From CAWUEX02 sp038148375 (GTDB taxonomy: Bacteria; Pseudomonadota; Alphaproteobacteria; Rhodospirillales; Rhodospirillaceae): a stretch of DNA of 64,000 nucleotides. This document shows positions 1-7,886 of this stretch, in pieces. The notes under the pieces are model-generated. The model was not told where the DNA came from and did no database searches. It saw nothing but the letters and a program-made list of their open reading frames with translations. Every line of letters begins with the position of its first letter. Within the stretch, counting starts at the first letter, position 1. The stretch lies in NCBI GenBank assembly GCA_038148375.1, contig JAYQVH010000001.1:310001-374000 (forward strand), in the 5' to 3' direction. A program made the translations under genes and the position numbers.

Positions 1-537
1 CAGAGACGGCTCCTCGTCCTGCGGCGGAATACACATCAGGCCGCGAACGTCCAGTTGATAGGTGTCTCGGCACGACGCGATAAACGTGTCGGCGTCGGCC
101 GGGAGAATGCCCGCCTTTTGCGGTTCCTCGCCGGTGTTGACCTGAATGAACACAGGGACGCGGCGATCCTGTTTGTCCATTTCATCGGCAAGCTTGGCCG
201 CAAGCTTCGGCCGATCGAGCGTCTCGATGGCATCGAACAGCGCCACCGCGCCCGGCACCTTGTTGGTTTGCAGCGGGCCGATGAGATGCAGCGCCGCGTC
301 AGGATAGGTCTGTTTCAGCCCAGGCCATTTGTCCGCAGCCTCTTGGACGCGGTTTTCACCAAACAGACGGTGTCCGGCTTTGAGGGCAGCGTCGACCGCT
401 GGGACGGGATGAACTTTGGAGACGGCGACGAGATGGACATCCTTAGGGTCTCGTCCCGCCGCGCGGGCGGCCTTGGCGATCCGGCCGGTAATCTCTTCGA
501 GTGATTCGGCAATGCGCGCCGCTGCGTCGCTGCTCAT
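1..537 (-). CDS. yggS: YggS/PROSC-family PLP-binding protein (C-terminus cut by window edge)
   Basis: The frame runs on the minus strand from an ATG at 537 to the window edge: 179 codons without a stop, so the last part of a roughly 220-240-residue family member lies outside. Visible motifs are AVSK at residues 38-41 (the lysine that binds pyridoxal phosphate in this family), FGENRVQEA at 59-67, HLIGPLQTNK at 84-93, a VNTGEE..QKAG segment and GLMCIPP near the cut end. Family members are single-domain TIM-barrel proteins that buffer PLP and affect amino-acid and keto-acid pools without a known catalytic reaction. It is divergent from the ThiE-like gene at 591, with only 53 bp between them for both promoters. 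Confidence 0.93.
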   Translation of the reverse strand, partial: MSSDAAARIAESLEEITGRIAKAARAAGRDPKDVHLVAVSKVHPVPAVDAALKAGHRLFGENRVQEAADKWPGLKQTYPDAALHLIGPLQTNKVPGAVALFDAIETLDRPKLAAKLADEMDKQDRRVPVFIQVNTGEEPQKAGILPADADTFIASCRDTYQLDVRGLMCIPPQDEEPSL

Positions 538-590
538 TTCAGTCTTGCCGGAGACAGACACGGATCGTGATCCTCGCGTAAGATACCGAC

Positions 591-1184
591 ATGACACCAA
601 GCATGTTTTCGACACCACGGGCAAGGCTCGGGCTTCCACAGGTGATGGTTATGACCGACAGCGTGCGGCTCGCCGATCCGCTGGATGCGGTTGAGCGCAT
701 ACCACCGGGATGGGGGCTGGTCTTGCGGCACTACGATGCGCCGGACCGCGCCAGCCTTGCCGCGGCCACGGTTCAAGCCGGTCATGCCCGCGGCATTGTC
801 GTGCTCATCGGCGCCGACCCCGATCTCGCACGGCGAACCGGGGCCGACGGCGTACACATTCCGGAAGGCTTGGCGGCGAGCGGACGGATTCTGATCAACG
901 ACCTCCGGCATCTGGCGCTGGTCAGTGCGGCCGCACATGGCGCCGCGGGGCTCAGGACGGCCGCGCGACTGGGTGCCGACATCGTGATGCTGTCGCCCGT
1001 TCATGCGACAAAAAGTCATCCGACGGCGACGCCTCTCGGACGCATGCGATTTGCCGCACTGGCACAGTCAAGTGCGGCGCCGGTGATTGCCTTGGGCGGC
1101 ATTAATTTGGCCGATCACGAAACGCTCAGAGCGCTTGGCGCTCATGGCCTGGCGGGAATCGGTTTTCTGGAGGCTCTAGAGTAG
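591..1184 (+). CDS. Thiamine phosphate synthase / TenI-like barrel protein, divergent
   Basis: 197 residues with the look of the TMP-TENI TIM barrel: beta-1 LPQVMVMTDS (16-25), the GADGVHIPEG phosphate-side motif in mid-protein, SPVHATKSHP replacing the usual GPVFPT-type loop, and ALGGI near the C-terminus. ThiE couples hydroxymethylpyrimidine diphosphate to thiazole phosphate. The usual Asn-Asp pair that binds metal and diphosphate is not evident; LIGADPDLA stands at that place. The protein may therefore be a TenI-like or altered-function member rather than a working ThiE. No other thiamine gene is near. The ATG at 591 keeps the first strand intact; ATGs at 603, 645 and 651 are alternatives, the last two cutting into that strand. 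Confidence 0.7.
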   Translation: MTPSMFSTPRARLGLPQVMVMTDSVRLADPLDAVERIPPGWGLVLRHYDAPDRASLAAATVQAGHARGIVVLIGADPDLARRTGADGVHIPEGLAASGRILINDLRHLALVSAAAHGAAGLRTAARLGADIVMLSPVHATKSHPTATPLGRMRFAALAQSSAAPVIALGGINLADHETLRALGAHGLAGIGFLEALE

Positions 1185-1192
1185 CGCTGTGC

Positions 1193-1969
1193 TTAGAAGC
1201 GCAGGCGGACGCCAACGCGGGCCCCCGTGCCCGGAGGTTCAACCGTGGGCACGAGTTTCTGGCGGTCGACATAAAACGCGTTTGCATCGAGAAGAATGGA
1301 CGGAGTCAACTGGACCAGACCGCCGAGCATCCATTGCTTACCGTCGAGTTCGATCAGACCGGTTTGAGTGAAGTCGGATTCTGCGTAAGTGAGACGCACA
1401 TCAAACGCATCCGTCCCGTAGCCGAAGCCGGCCTGCCAGGCGCGGCGGCTGTCGATCAGGCCATCGGAATCCGCACTTTGCACAGCGCCTCGCAAATAGA
1501 AGCCTCCGTAACCGACGGAGGCCCCAACCGTGCGCGACGTGCTCGGCTCCATGGCAAACGCGCTCGGCTGGTCGGTGACTTCCCCGAACACGCCGACCTG
1601 TCCGCCAAAGAGTTTGGTGGCGTACTGACCTTGGACGTCTCCCGACGGCGCACGCGGTGTCAGCGATGCCGCGCCAAACGTGTCGGGCGCCGTAACACTG
1701 AAAGTGCCGAACGCCGGCAATGAATATCCGATAGTGAGATCTGTGGGAGATAGAAGTGTCGGGTCCGAGACGAATGAGACCGGCACATCTAAGACCAGGT
1801 CCTCTTTCTTCTCCGTCTCTTCCTGGATGCCGATTCCCGCGTTGAGCTTTGCCCAGGCGCCGCCGGCCGCCAGCTCCGACGCGCCAGCGGACGGCACGGC
1901 AAGACCGAAACCGAGGACACATGTCCCCAGAACGGCGAAACCTGCAAATCCTGAAAGCCGCAAAGCCAT
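1193..1969 (-). CDS. Exported outer-membrane beta-barrel protein (porin-like)
   Basis: 258 residues. A hydrophobic signal peptide ends near residue 30 (PSAGA followed by SELA). The rest is rich in alternating polar/hydrophobic stretches, Gly and aromatics typical of beta-strands (FGGQVGVFGE, VGASVGYGGFYLRG, WQAGFGYGTDAFDVRLTY), and it ends in RVGVRLRF with a C-terminal phenylalanine, the BAM recognition feature of outer-membrane proteins. It is smaller than a trimeric porin (300-400 residues) and may form 10-12 strands. It converges on the ThiE-like gene with an 8-bp gap, so the two share a terminator region. I cannot name a substrate. Confidence 0.75.
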   Translation of the reverse strand: MALRLSGFAGFAVLGTCVLGFGLAVPSAGASELAAGGAWAKLNAGIGIQEETEKKEDLVLDVPVSFVSDPTLLSPTDLTIGYSLPAFGTFSVTAPDTFGAASLTPRAPSGDVQGQYATKLFGGQVGVFGEVTDQPSAFAMEPSTSRTVGASVGYGGFYLRGAVQSADSDGLIDSRRAWQAGFGYGTDAFDVRLTYAESDFTQTGLIELDGKQWMLGGLVQLTPSILLDANAFYVDRQKLVPTVEPPGTGARVGVRLRF

Positions 1970-2228
1970 GAGTTGGTTTTACCTGCGAACCGTTAACGTT
2001 TGTCAAAATGATCCGGACGCCGACCGCCGGTCAAGACGTAGCGTGTGAAAGTTTCGCTATGGTCCGGCGATGTTGCATTTGCCCCACAAATCAGTGCCCT
2101 AGGGCAGATTCTGTGGCCGAAAAGCCATAAATCGCACGTCTATACCTATGCGCGCATTAGTGGAGTGGTGTTCAACATCGCGGATTCACCGACTCGGGCG
2201 CGATCTGGAGCGGTCCGGGACCGTTCGA

Positions 2229-3284
2229 TCAGACCGGTGCGGGGTTGCCGTAATCCTGCGGGCCGAGGCCTTCCAAATGTTGACTGGTGAAACTCTCGAT
2301 GGCGTCGGCGACGCCCTCGGATTCCTCGAAGCGCGCGATGTGGTAAAGCGCGTCGCCTTCATTGACCACGGGCAGGTGGGCGCGGCCGATGACGATACCC
2401 GTTGCCGGCGCGGTGACGAAAGTTTCGTGTTCCCCGAATGCATCGGCGACGGCGCCGAGACGCTCACCTTTCTTAACCCTGGCGCCGATGGCGGTGATGG
2501 CGCGGAACAATCCGGACTGCGGCGCGCGCACCCAGGTCGAGCCCTTCGCCTCGACGGCATTGACCGGCGCCGACTTGGCACGCCGGGTGCTTTGCTTCAG
2601 CATGCCGATGGCGCGCATGACATTGCGGATGCCGCGCACGCCGGCACGGATCGCAAGCTGATCGAAACGCAGCGCCTCGCCGGCTTCGTACAGTAAAATT
2701 GGAATGCCTTTTTCCGCCGCCATTTGACGCAGCGACCCGTCGCGCAGGTTGGCGTTGATGATCACCGGCGTGCCGAACGCCTGGGCCAGTTTCTCCGTTT
2801 CCGCATCGCCGAGGTTGGCGCGGATGTGGGGATGGTTGAAGCGGTGCAATCCGCCCGTATGCAGATCGATGCCGTAGTTGGCCCGGCTGAGAATCTCTTC
2901 CGTAAACGTATACGCGAGCCGCGCGGTCAGTGACCCGTGCTCCGAGCCGGGAAAGGACCTGTTGAGATCGCGCCGGTCCGGCAGGTAACGGGAGTGAGTC
3001 ACGAACCCGTAGACATTGACGATTGGCACGGCAATCAATGTGCCGCGCAGGCTGTTCAGAGCCGCGCCGCGCAACAGGTGGCGGATGATTTCGACGCCGT
3101 TGATCTCATCGCCGTGAACCGCCGCGGAGACAAACAGGACGGGGCCGTCCTGGCGTCCATGGACGACATGCACGGGCATGGCAATCGGTGTGTAGGTCGA
3201 CAGGTTCGGCAGCTCGATGTTAACCGTCTGCCGGGATCCGGCCTTGATCTGTTCACCGCAGAATTCGAATGGAGCGCGTGGCAT
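2229..3284 (-). CDS. Succinylglutamate desuccinylase/aspartoacylase-family zinc hydrolase
   Basis: 351 residues. The M14-like zinc site is visible: HGDE at 57-60 (His57 and Glu60 as ligands) and DLHTG at 140-144 (His142). DRRDLNRSFPG at 103-113 matches the substrate-arginine region of the AstE/AspA family. The C-terminal third (SGLFRAITAIGARVKKGERLG onward, read in parts) resembles the beta-rich tail of bacterial family members. Such enzymes release an amino acid from an N-acyl amino acid, but the true substrate here is unknown. It is the last gene of a three-gene minus-strand set after the RimB-like protease and RimK, 14 bp behind RimK, suggesting it acts on glutamyl or related conjugates. 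That link is inference. Confidence 0.82.
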   Translation of the reverse strand: MPRAPFEFCGEQIKAGSRQTVNIELPNLSTYTPIAMPVHVVHGRQDGPVLFVSAAVHGDEINGVEIIRHLLRGAALNSLRGTLIAVPIVNVYGFVTHSRYLPDRRDLNRSFPGSEHGSLTARLAYTFTEEILSRANYGIDLHTGGLHRFNHPHIRANLGDAETEKLAQAFGTPVIINANLRDGSLRQMAAEKGIPILLYEAGEALRFDQLAIRAGVRGIRNVMRAIGMLKQSTRRAKSAPVNAVEAKGSTWVRAPQSGLFRAITAIGARVKKGERLGAVADAFGEHETFVTAPATGIVIGRAHLPVVNEGDALYHIARFEESEGVADAIESFTSQHLEGLGPQDYGNPAPV

Positions 3285-3298
3285 GGCCCTATTCTACG

Positions 3299-4204
3299 TC
3301 AGCCCTGGCCTTTGGTCTTGGTTTTGTTGGGCTCGGCGTTTTTCTCGATGAAGTCGATGATCATGCCGGCGACATCTTTATTGGTCGCGCCTTCGATGCC
3401 TTCGAGCCCAGGCGACGAGTTGACCTCCATCACCACCGGTCCGTGATTCGACCGCAGCATATCGACACCGCAAACATTCAGGCCCAGCGCCTTGGCGGCG
3501 CGCACAGCGGTGGAGCGTTCTTCCGGCGTGATTTTAACGCTCTTGGCCGAACCGCCGCGGTGAATGTTGGAACGGAAGTCGCCCTCGGCCCCGGTGCGCT
3601 GCATCGCCGCGATCACTTTGCCGCCGATGACAAAGGCGCGGATGTCGCTGCCGCCGGCCTCCTTGATGAACTCCTGCACCAGAATGTTGGCATTGAGACC
3701 GCCGAAGGCTTCGATCATCGACTTGGCGGCTCCCTTGGTTTCACCGAGCACGACGCCGATGCCCTGAGTGCCCTCAAGCAGTTTGATCACGCAGGGCGGA
3801 CCCTGGACCAGTTCGATGAGCTCTTCAGCCTGCTTGGTTTGATGCGCAAAGGCGGTGAGCGGCAGACCGATGCCACGCCGGGACAGAATCTGCATGCTGC
3901 GCAGCTTGTCGCGCGAGCGGCCGATGGCGACAGATTCATTGAGGGGATAAACCCCCATCATTTCAAACTGGCGCAACACGGCGAGACCGTAAAAGGTGAT
4001 GGATGCGCCGATACGCGGAATCACCGCATCGATACCCTTCAGCACCTCGCCGCGGTAGCGCACCTCAGGACGATGTGCCGCGATTGCCATATAACACTTG
4101 AGGGTGTCGACAACGCGGATGTCATGGCCGCGTTCTTCCGCCGCCTCGACCAACCGCTTGTGCGAGTAGAGGTTGGGATTGCGGGCCATCATCAGCAGGT
4201 CCAT
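3299..4204 (-). CDS. rimK: RimK-type ATP-grasp glutamate ligase
   Basis: 301 residues, the usual length of E. coli RimK (300). ATP-grasp features are present: an N-terminal pre-ATP-grasp domain to about residue 100, the glycine-rich ATP loop LLEGTQGIGV in mid-protein, DIRAFVIGGKVIAAMQR, and the metal-binding MEVNSSPGLEGIE near the C-terminus. RimK adds glutamates to the C-terminus of ribosomal protein S6 and can make poly-alpha-glutamate. It lies between a RimB-like retropepsin and an AstE-like hydrolase on one strand (63 bp and 14 bp gaps), the arrangement seen for rim-type modification genes. Whether S6 or another acceptor is modified here cannot be told; rpsF is not in the window. Confidence 0.9.
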   Translation of the reverse strand: MDLLMMARNPNLYSHKRLVEAAEERGHDIRVVDTLKCYMAIAAHRPEVRYRGEVLKGIDAVIPRIGASITFYGLAVLRQFEMMGVYPLNESVAIGRSRDKLRSMQILSRRGIGLPLTAFAHQTKQAEELIELVQGPPCVIKLLEGTQGIGVVLGETKGAAKSMIEAFGGLNANILVQEFIKEAGGSDIRAFVIGGKVIAAMQRTGAEGDFRSNIHRGGSAKSVKITPEERSTAVRAAKALGLNVCGVDMLRSNHGPVVMEVNSSPGLEGIEGATNKDVAGMIIDFIEKNAEPNKTKTKGQG

Positions 4205-4267
4205 GAAGTTTTCCTTTCGGGGAGGCGGCTCAGCCGAGTTCAGCTAACCACGCAAAGCCCAGTCTTT

Positions 4268-4765
4268 CTATTTGATTCTGGTTAAGTAGGAGTGGCCGGG
4301 ATCGACGACGAAACGGCGGCGCACTGCCTGACGGCCCAGCAGCATTCGGAAACCCATTTCGTCCCGGTTGGTCAGCGTCAATTCAATCGGCCAACTATAC
4401 TTACCGGCAACAAGCATCGTCCTGATCACATACCTTTCTGTACTCTTGCCGCCGGAATCAGTGACTTCGCGCTGATCGACGACAAGAGCCGTACACTCAA
4501 CCTCAGGGATTTTCTTACGCTGCGCCGGATGAACGAAGAAGCGCACGTAAGTGGCATTGTCTTTGGTGAACTGTTTGATGCGATAGGCATGCAGCGCTGA
4601 CGTACGCGCGCCGGTATCGACTTTCACCTTGATCTTCTCGATGCCGAGATCGGGAAGACTGACCCACTCGCGCCAGCCGATGGCGGGCAAGAGTTTCTTG
4701 GATTTTTTTCGTCTGCGCGGCGGCGCTTCTGTCTCTTTGGGTTTCTTGTCTTTTGACGCCGGCAC
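4268..4765 (-). CDS. RimB-like retropepsin (ATP-dependent zinc protease family, PF05618)
   Basis: 165 residues: a lysine-rich N-terminal tail (1-25), then a single retropepsin-like domain with the active-site motif DTGARTSALH at 50-59 and the hydrophobic flap-side motif MLLGRQAV near residue 145. One Asp-Thr-Gly per chain means it would work as a dimer. In Pseudomonas the homologue RimB acts with RimK and is reported to trim glutamates from S6. The family's name (ATP-dependent zinc protease) is historical and not supported by this motif. It is the first gene of the RimB-RimK-AstE-like set and likely carries the promoter, upstream of 4765. Confidence 0.85.
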   Translation of the reverse strand: MPASKDKKPKETEAPPRRRKKSKKLLPAIGWREWVSLPDLGIEKIKVKVDTGARTSALHAYRIKQFTKDNATYVRFFVHPAQRKKIPEVECTALVVDQREVTDSGGKSTERYVIRTMLVAGKYSWPIELTLTNRDEMGFRMLLGRQAVRRRFVVDPGHSYLTRIK

Positions 4766-4850
4766 GCGGCCCCCGCGATCAGCCTCGATTGCGCGGGACC
4801 CTAACGGGTGGATGCCGAAAACGCAAGGTAACCGCCATTTTTCGCGTCAT

Positions 4851-5369
4851 TCAAGGCACGGCACCACTTGGCACGGCGCGCTGAATGAGATTCACACCAA
4901 TACCGTCATGATCGAAAAACAGCATTTCGTAGGACTGCGTGTCCGAGCCCTCCTGCGGAAACAGCACCATCGGCGGCGAGATGATCGGATAACCAGCCGC
5001 TTTCACCTTTTCATATATGCCGAAGATGTCGCCGCACAGGAACACCACCGCGGCATCACCAGTGTGCATGTGTGTGCGCGGTTCCGGGCGTGGCGCCGGT
5101 GGATCCTCCAGATACTGAAACAGACCCAGGTTGGCATAGAGCAAATCGCCGGATTGCAGGATGCAGACTTTGATCGGCTTGTCTTTGGTGCCGACGATGG
5201 CATCAAGACGTTCGCCCTCGAGCAGCCGCTCTATGCGCGGGCGCAGACCGAGAATGTCGCGGTACAGTTTCAAAGACTCATCGATGTCGCGCACGAAATG
5301 TGTCGAACGCATCATCGGCGCCAGAACAAACCCTTCGGGTACGTCTGGTTCTTTGGGTTCAGCGGTCAT
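4851..5369 (-). CDS. VOC-superfamily (glyoxalase/dioxygenase fold) protein
   Basis: 172 residues. THFVRDIDESLKLYRDILGLRP (about residues 22-43) is the first beta-alpha-beta module of a VOC domain, with His24 as a likely metal ligand; a second module follows (HTGDAAVVFLCGDIFGIYEKVKAAGYPI, read in parts) and the end EMLFFDHDGIGVNLIQR supplies the last strand and a possible acidic ligand. VOC proteins include glyoxalases, ring-cleaving dioxygenases and resistance proteins, so the reaction is open. Its start overlaps the stop of the upstream tannase-like gene by 4 bp (ATGA), so the two are translationally coupled and probably act on related substrates. Confidence 0.8.
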   Translation of the reverse strand: MTAEPKEPDVPEGFVLAPMMRSTHFVRDIDESLKLYRDILGLRPRIERLLEGERLDAIVGTKDKPIKVCILQSGDLLYANLGLFQYLEDPPAPRPEPRTHMHTGDAAVVFLCGDIFGIYEKVKAAGYPIISPPMVLFPQEGSDTQSYEMLFFDHDGIGVNLIQRAVPSGAVP

Positions 5370-6979
5370 GGCAGTCCTTCAAAGCTGAGCGGGGCCGGCG
5401 CGAAGTTGGCGGCGTCGTTTGGATCCCCTTCGCCGGTATAGCGCGCCGTGTCCGGATAGTCATACACCGGCCGGGATTTGGTCACGGTGCCGGAATCGAG
5501 CGGCCAGGCGTTAGCACCCGGCAGAGACATATCGCCGTCACGGCGGTACCCGATCAGGGTGCCGGGCGCGGTCCCGTCTTCGACCCATGCCGTCATTTCC
5601 GAAACCCAGTCGAAGGTGTCGACGCCCGGTCCGCCGCGACAATGATTCATGCCCGGCACCAGATACAGACGCATGAAGTCGTCGGCTTTGTCCTCGCCGC
5701 CGACGACGCGTTCGACCTTCTGTACGTATTCGACCAGCGGTTCGGAATTGAGCGCGTCGTTGATGCCCTGATAGGTGATCAGCTTGCCGCCGCGGCGTTT
5801 GAAGTCGGTCAGATCCGGATTGCTCGGCGCTTGCAGGAAACCCTTAGTGAACAGGCGCGGATAATCGCTGTTGGGATCGAAGGTGCCGGCGTCGTAAGTC
5901 GGACCGGGATCGTAATCGAACCAGGTATACCGCAGACGATCCTGCGCCATTGGTTCGAACGTGCCCGTCTCTCCGGCTTCGTTGAGGATATAGCGCATCA
6001 GTTCGAGTTCGCCGCCCTTGGGCACGCCCCAACTGACGCGCAAGCCGCCGTCGAGAAACGCGCCCTCATACAGGCGCTCCATGGATGCGATTTGATCTTT
6101 GGTCAGGCAAGAGTCGGACGCGCGGCCACGTTTACATTGCAGGACCGTGAGGTCCGGCTGGCACGCCCAGGGGTCGTCGATGACGCCGTCCTCCAACCCA
6201 TCGGCAGAATCGCATTGGCGCATCACTTCGTCGTGCACCATGGGAATCTGACTTTGGCCGAGGATGGCCTTGCCGTTTTTGTCGAGGTTGGTGAGCGTGC
6301 GCCAAAAGATGTTGATGTAGGCTGGTTCGATGCCGGCCGGCGCGCCGGCGATGATGCCGTCGAAGTGCCACGGGAAACGCTGCGCCAGCATGAGGCCCTG
6401 ACGGCCGCCGGTGGAGCAACCGCGCCAATAGGCATGATCGATATCGGTTCCGTAGTACGCCGCGACGATCGCTTTGGACGCCAGTACCGCTTTGTGGGTG
6501 CCGCGGTAGGCGTAGTCCAGTTCCTGCTCGAGGTTGTTATAAGCCCATTCGCCAGAGCGCATGATAGTGTTGTAGTCGGGGCGCCCGCCGGTCCACTCTT
6601 CCGTCGCCAGCGGCGCGGAGCGGCCCATATCGGTGGTCGCCACGGCGGTGCCGCGCGACAACGGATCGTCTGCATTCTCGATGATGCGCACGCCGCACAA
6701 GGTGCCGCAGCCTTCCATGTGAAAGCGGCCGTTCCAATCCGCCGGCAGGCGCACCTGAATACCGACCTGGGGGGCGACATAGCCGATGACATCGCAAAAA
6801 GCGGGCAAGCCGCCGGCCGCCTCGACCCAGCGGGTGCCGGTGATCTGCGTCGGCGCATCGGGCAGGGCCGAAAAACTCCGCATTGCCAGCGCCCGGCAAG
6901 AGGCCGGGTCGGCGGCGGCGGCGTTGGCGTAAACCGAACAGGCCAATAGACCGGCCGCAAACACTGTCAAATGACGCAT
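5366..6979 (-). CDS. Tannase/feruloyl esterase-family exported hydrolase
   Basis: 537 residues from the ATG at 6979, chosen because GGGAGGGGATC precedes it and a signal peptide follows (MRHLTVFAAGLLACSVYANAAAA); the frame stays open farther upstream without such signals. The family's CS-D-HC pattern is visible: Cys188-Ser189 in RGCSTGGRQG, a downstream Asp, and HC in PGMNHCRGGPG near residue 466. The two cysteines normally form a disulfide tying the nucleophile to the catalytic His, which fits a periplasmic or secreted enzyme. These esterases release gallate, ferulate or similar acids from plant polymers, or hydrolyse related aromatic esters. It is coupled to the downstream VOC gene and faces the leaderless pair at 7143. 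Exact substrate unknown. Confidence 0.88.
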   Translation of the reverse strand: MRHLTVFAAGLLACSVYANAAAADPASCRALAMRSFSALPDAPTQITGTRWVEAAGGLPAFCDVIGYVAPQVGIQVRLPADWNGRFHMEGCGTLCGVRIIENADDPLSRGTAVATTDMGRSAPLATEEWTGGRPDYNTIMRSGEWAYNNLEQELDYAYRGTHKAVLASKAIVAAYYGTDIDHAYWRGCSTGGRQGLMLAQRFPWHFDGIIAGAPAGIEPAYINIFWRTLTNLDKNGKAILGQSQIPMVHDEVMRQCDSADGLEDGVIDDPWACQPDLTVLQCKRGRASDSCLTKDQIASMERLYEGAFLDGGLRVSWGVPKGGELELMRYILNEAGETGTFEPMAQDRLRYTWFDYDPGPTYDAGTFDPNSDYPRLFTKGFLQAPSNPDLTDFKRRGGKLITYQGINDALNSEPLVEYVQKVERVVGGEDKADDFMRLYLVPGMNHCRGGPGVDTFDWVSEMTAWVEDGTAPGTLIGYRRDGDMSLPGANAWPLDSGTVTKSRPVYDYPDTARYTGEGDPNDAANFAPAPLSFEGLP

Positions 6980-7107
6980 GATCCCCTCCCTTGCCACGCA
7001 CGCGGCAAAGACTAGAAGCCGGACGCCGGGAGGGCTAGGCCCCACAGTGAACTTCGAGGGAACGCGGTGCGATTTTCCCTGAATTTCCGTGGATTTCCGG
7101 GTTCGAC

Positions 7108-7136
7108 ATGAAAATTTCCGGGCCATGCTTTATATT
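7108..7136 (+). promoter_or_regulatory. Probable leaderless promoter of the first 86-residue gene
   Basis: ATGAAA (7108-7113), 17 bp, then TATATT (7131-7136), followed by exactly six bases and the ATG at 7143. Transcription would start at or next to the start codon, and no ribosome binding site is present. The paralogue at 7515 has the same six-base spacing from its -10 hexamer. Confidence 0.5.
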
Positions 7137-7142
7137 GAGAGC

Positions 7143-7403
7143 ATGACATCCGTCTCCGGCATATCGGCTAAAAGCCAGCTTGCGTCTATCGCCGCCTCGA
7201 CCAAGGGCGCGGCGGCCCAGGCGAAGTACGCTGCCGGCGTCCAGGCGGAACGCGATAAGGTGGCCAAGTCGATCGTCGCGCCGGAACGGCTAGAAGAGAC
7301 GCGCCAGAACCTGAGCCAGACTGAGACATTCGAAGCCGACGACACTTTCGCGCATACGGAAGGGCAGAAGGTGCGCGGCGGCCGGCTTGATCTGATCGTC
7401 TGA
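7143..7403 (+). CDS. Small uncharacterised protein A, paralogue of the next gene
   Basis: 86 residues. I do not recognise the family. The N-terminal half is Ala/Ser-rich and helical in character (SQLASIAASTKGAAAQAKYAAGV); the last 42 residues form a conserved tail containing VAPERL, TFEADDTFA and the C-terminal QKVRGGRLDLIV. By eye about 29 of those 42 positions match the neighbour at 7515, which is also exactly 86 residues long. The ATG at 7143 is chosen for equal length and because a -10-like TATATT sits six bases upstream; an ATG at 7125 is in frame. No signal peptide or transmembrane segment is visible, so a cytoplasmic location is likely. It is divergent from the tannase-like gene. Confidence 0.65.
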   Translation: MTSVSGISAKSQLASIAASTKGAAAQAKYAAGVQAERDKVAKSIVAPERLEETRQNLSQTETFEADDTFAHTEGQKVRGGRLDLIV

Positions 7404-7480
7404 GACCGGCTCGAGATCCCGCAATAACCGCGTCGATTCAGCGCGTTGAGCGAATTCCTGCGGAGTCTGGGTGCGATGAT

Positions 7481-7508
7481 TTGAAACCGGTGATTTCGCC
7501 CCTATATG
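7481..7508 (+). promoter_or_regulatory. Probable leaderless promoter of the second 86-residue gene
   Basis: TTGAAA (7481-7486), 16 bp, TATATG (7503-7508), then AAACCC and ATG at 7515. The -35 matches five of six consensus bases. The -10 overlaps an in-frame upstream ATG at 7506, which argues that the later ATG is the real start. Confidence 0.55.
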
Positions 7509-7514
7509 AAACCC

Positions 7515-7775
7515 ATGATTGACCTGTCGCCCTTTAAATTCAGGCCCAAGTTCGCGCCTTCCCTGGCTGCTGCGCAAGCGGCGTCGGCGTCGGCGATGCA
7601 TGCTCAGGCGATCCAGGCCAGGCGCGATGCCGCGGCCAAGACCGTCGTTGCGCCCGAGCGCCTGGACCAGACCAGGGCCAATCCGAACCTCAACAACACG
7701 TTCGAGGCGAACGACACGTTCGCCAACGCCGAGGCCCAGAAGGTGCGTGGCGGCCGGCTCGACCTCATCATCTGA
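7515..7775 (+). CDS. Small uncharacterised protein B, paralogue of the previous gene
   Basis: 86 residues, beginning MIDLSPFKFRPKF and ending QKVRGGRLDLII. An Ala/Gln-rich helical stretch (SLAAAQAASASAMHAQAIQA) precedes the tail VAPERLDQTRAN..TFEANDTFANAEAQ shared with the gene at 7143. The two genes are separate, each with its own leaderless-type promoter, and are 111 bp apart. Their identical length, conserved extreme C-terminus and variable N-terminus suggest a tail that docks to a common partner and a head that differs, but this is inference. No known domain is seen. The in-frame ATG at 7506 falls inside the -10 hexamer and is not preferred. Confidence 0.68.
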   Translation: MIDLSPFKFRPKFAPSLAAAQAASASAMHAQAIQARRDAAAKTVVAPERLDQTRANPNLNNTFEANDTFANAEAQKVRGGRLDLII

Positions 7776-7886
7776 GGCACGTCTTTAACCGCGCGTCGGT
7801 TGGCTCGGGGGATCGTTCAATCCCATTCGCCCGAATCCTCGTACACACCTATTATTGTAACGGAGCGTGGGAGAGGAGGCGCCGCC

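Noticed and set aside
5300..6949. A 549-codon plus-strand frame opposite the tannase-like gene
   Set aside because: The minus strand has a signal peptide, a strong ribosome site and the CS-D-HC residues; the plus frame is a shadow.
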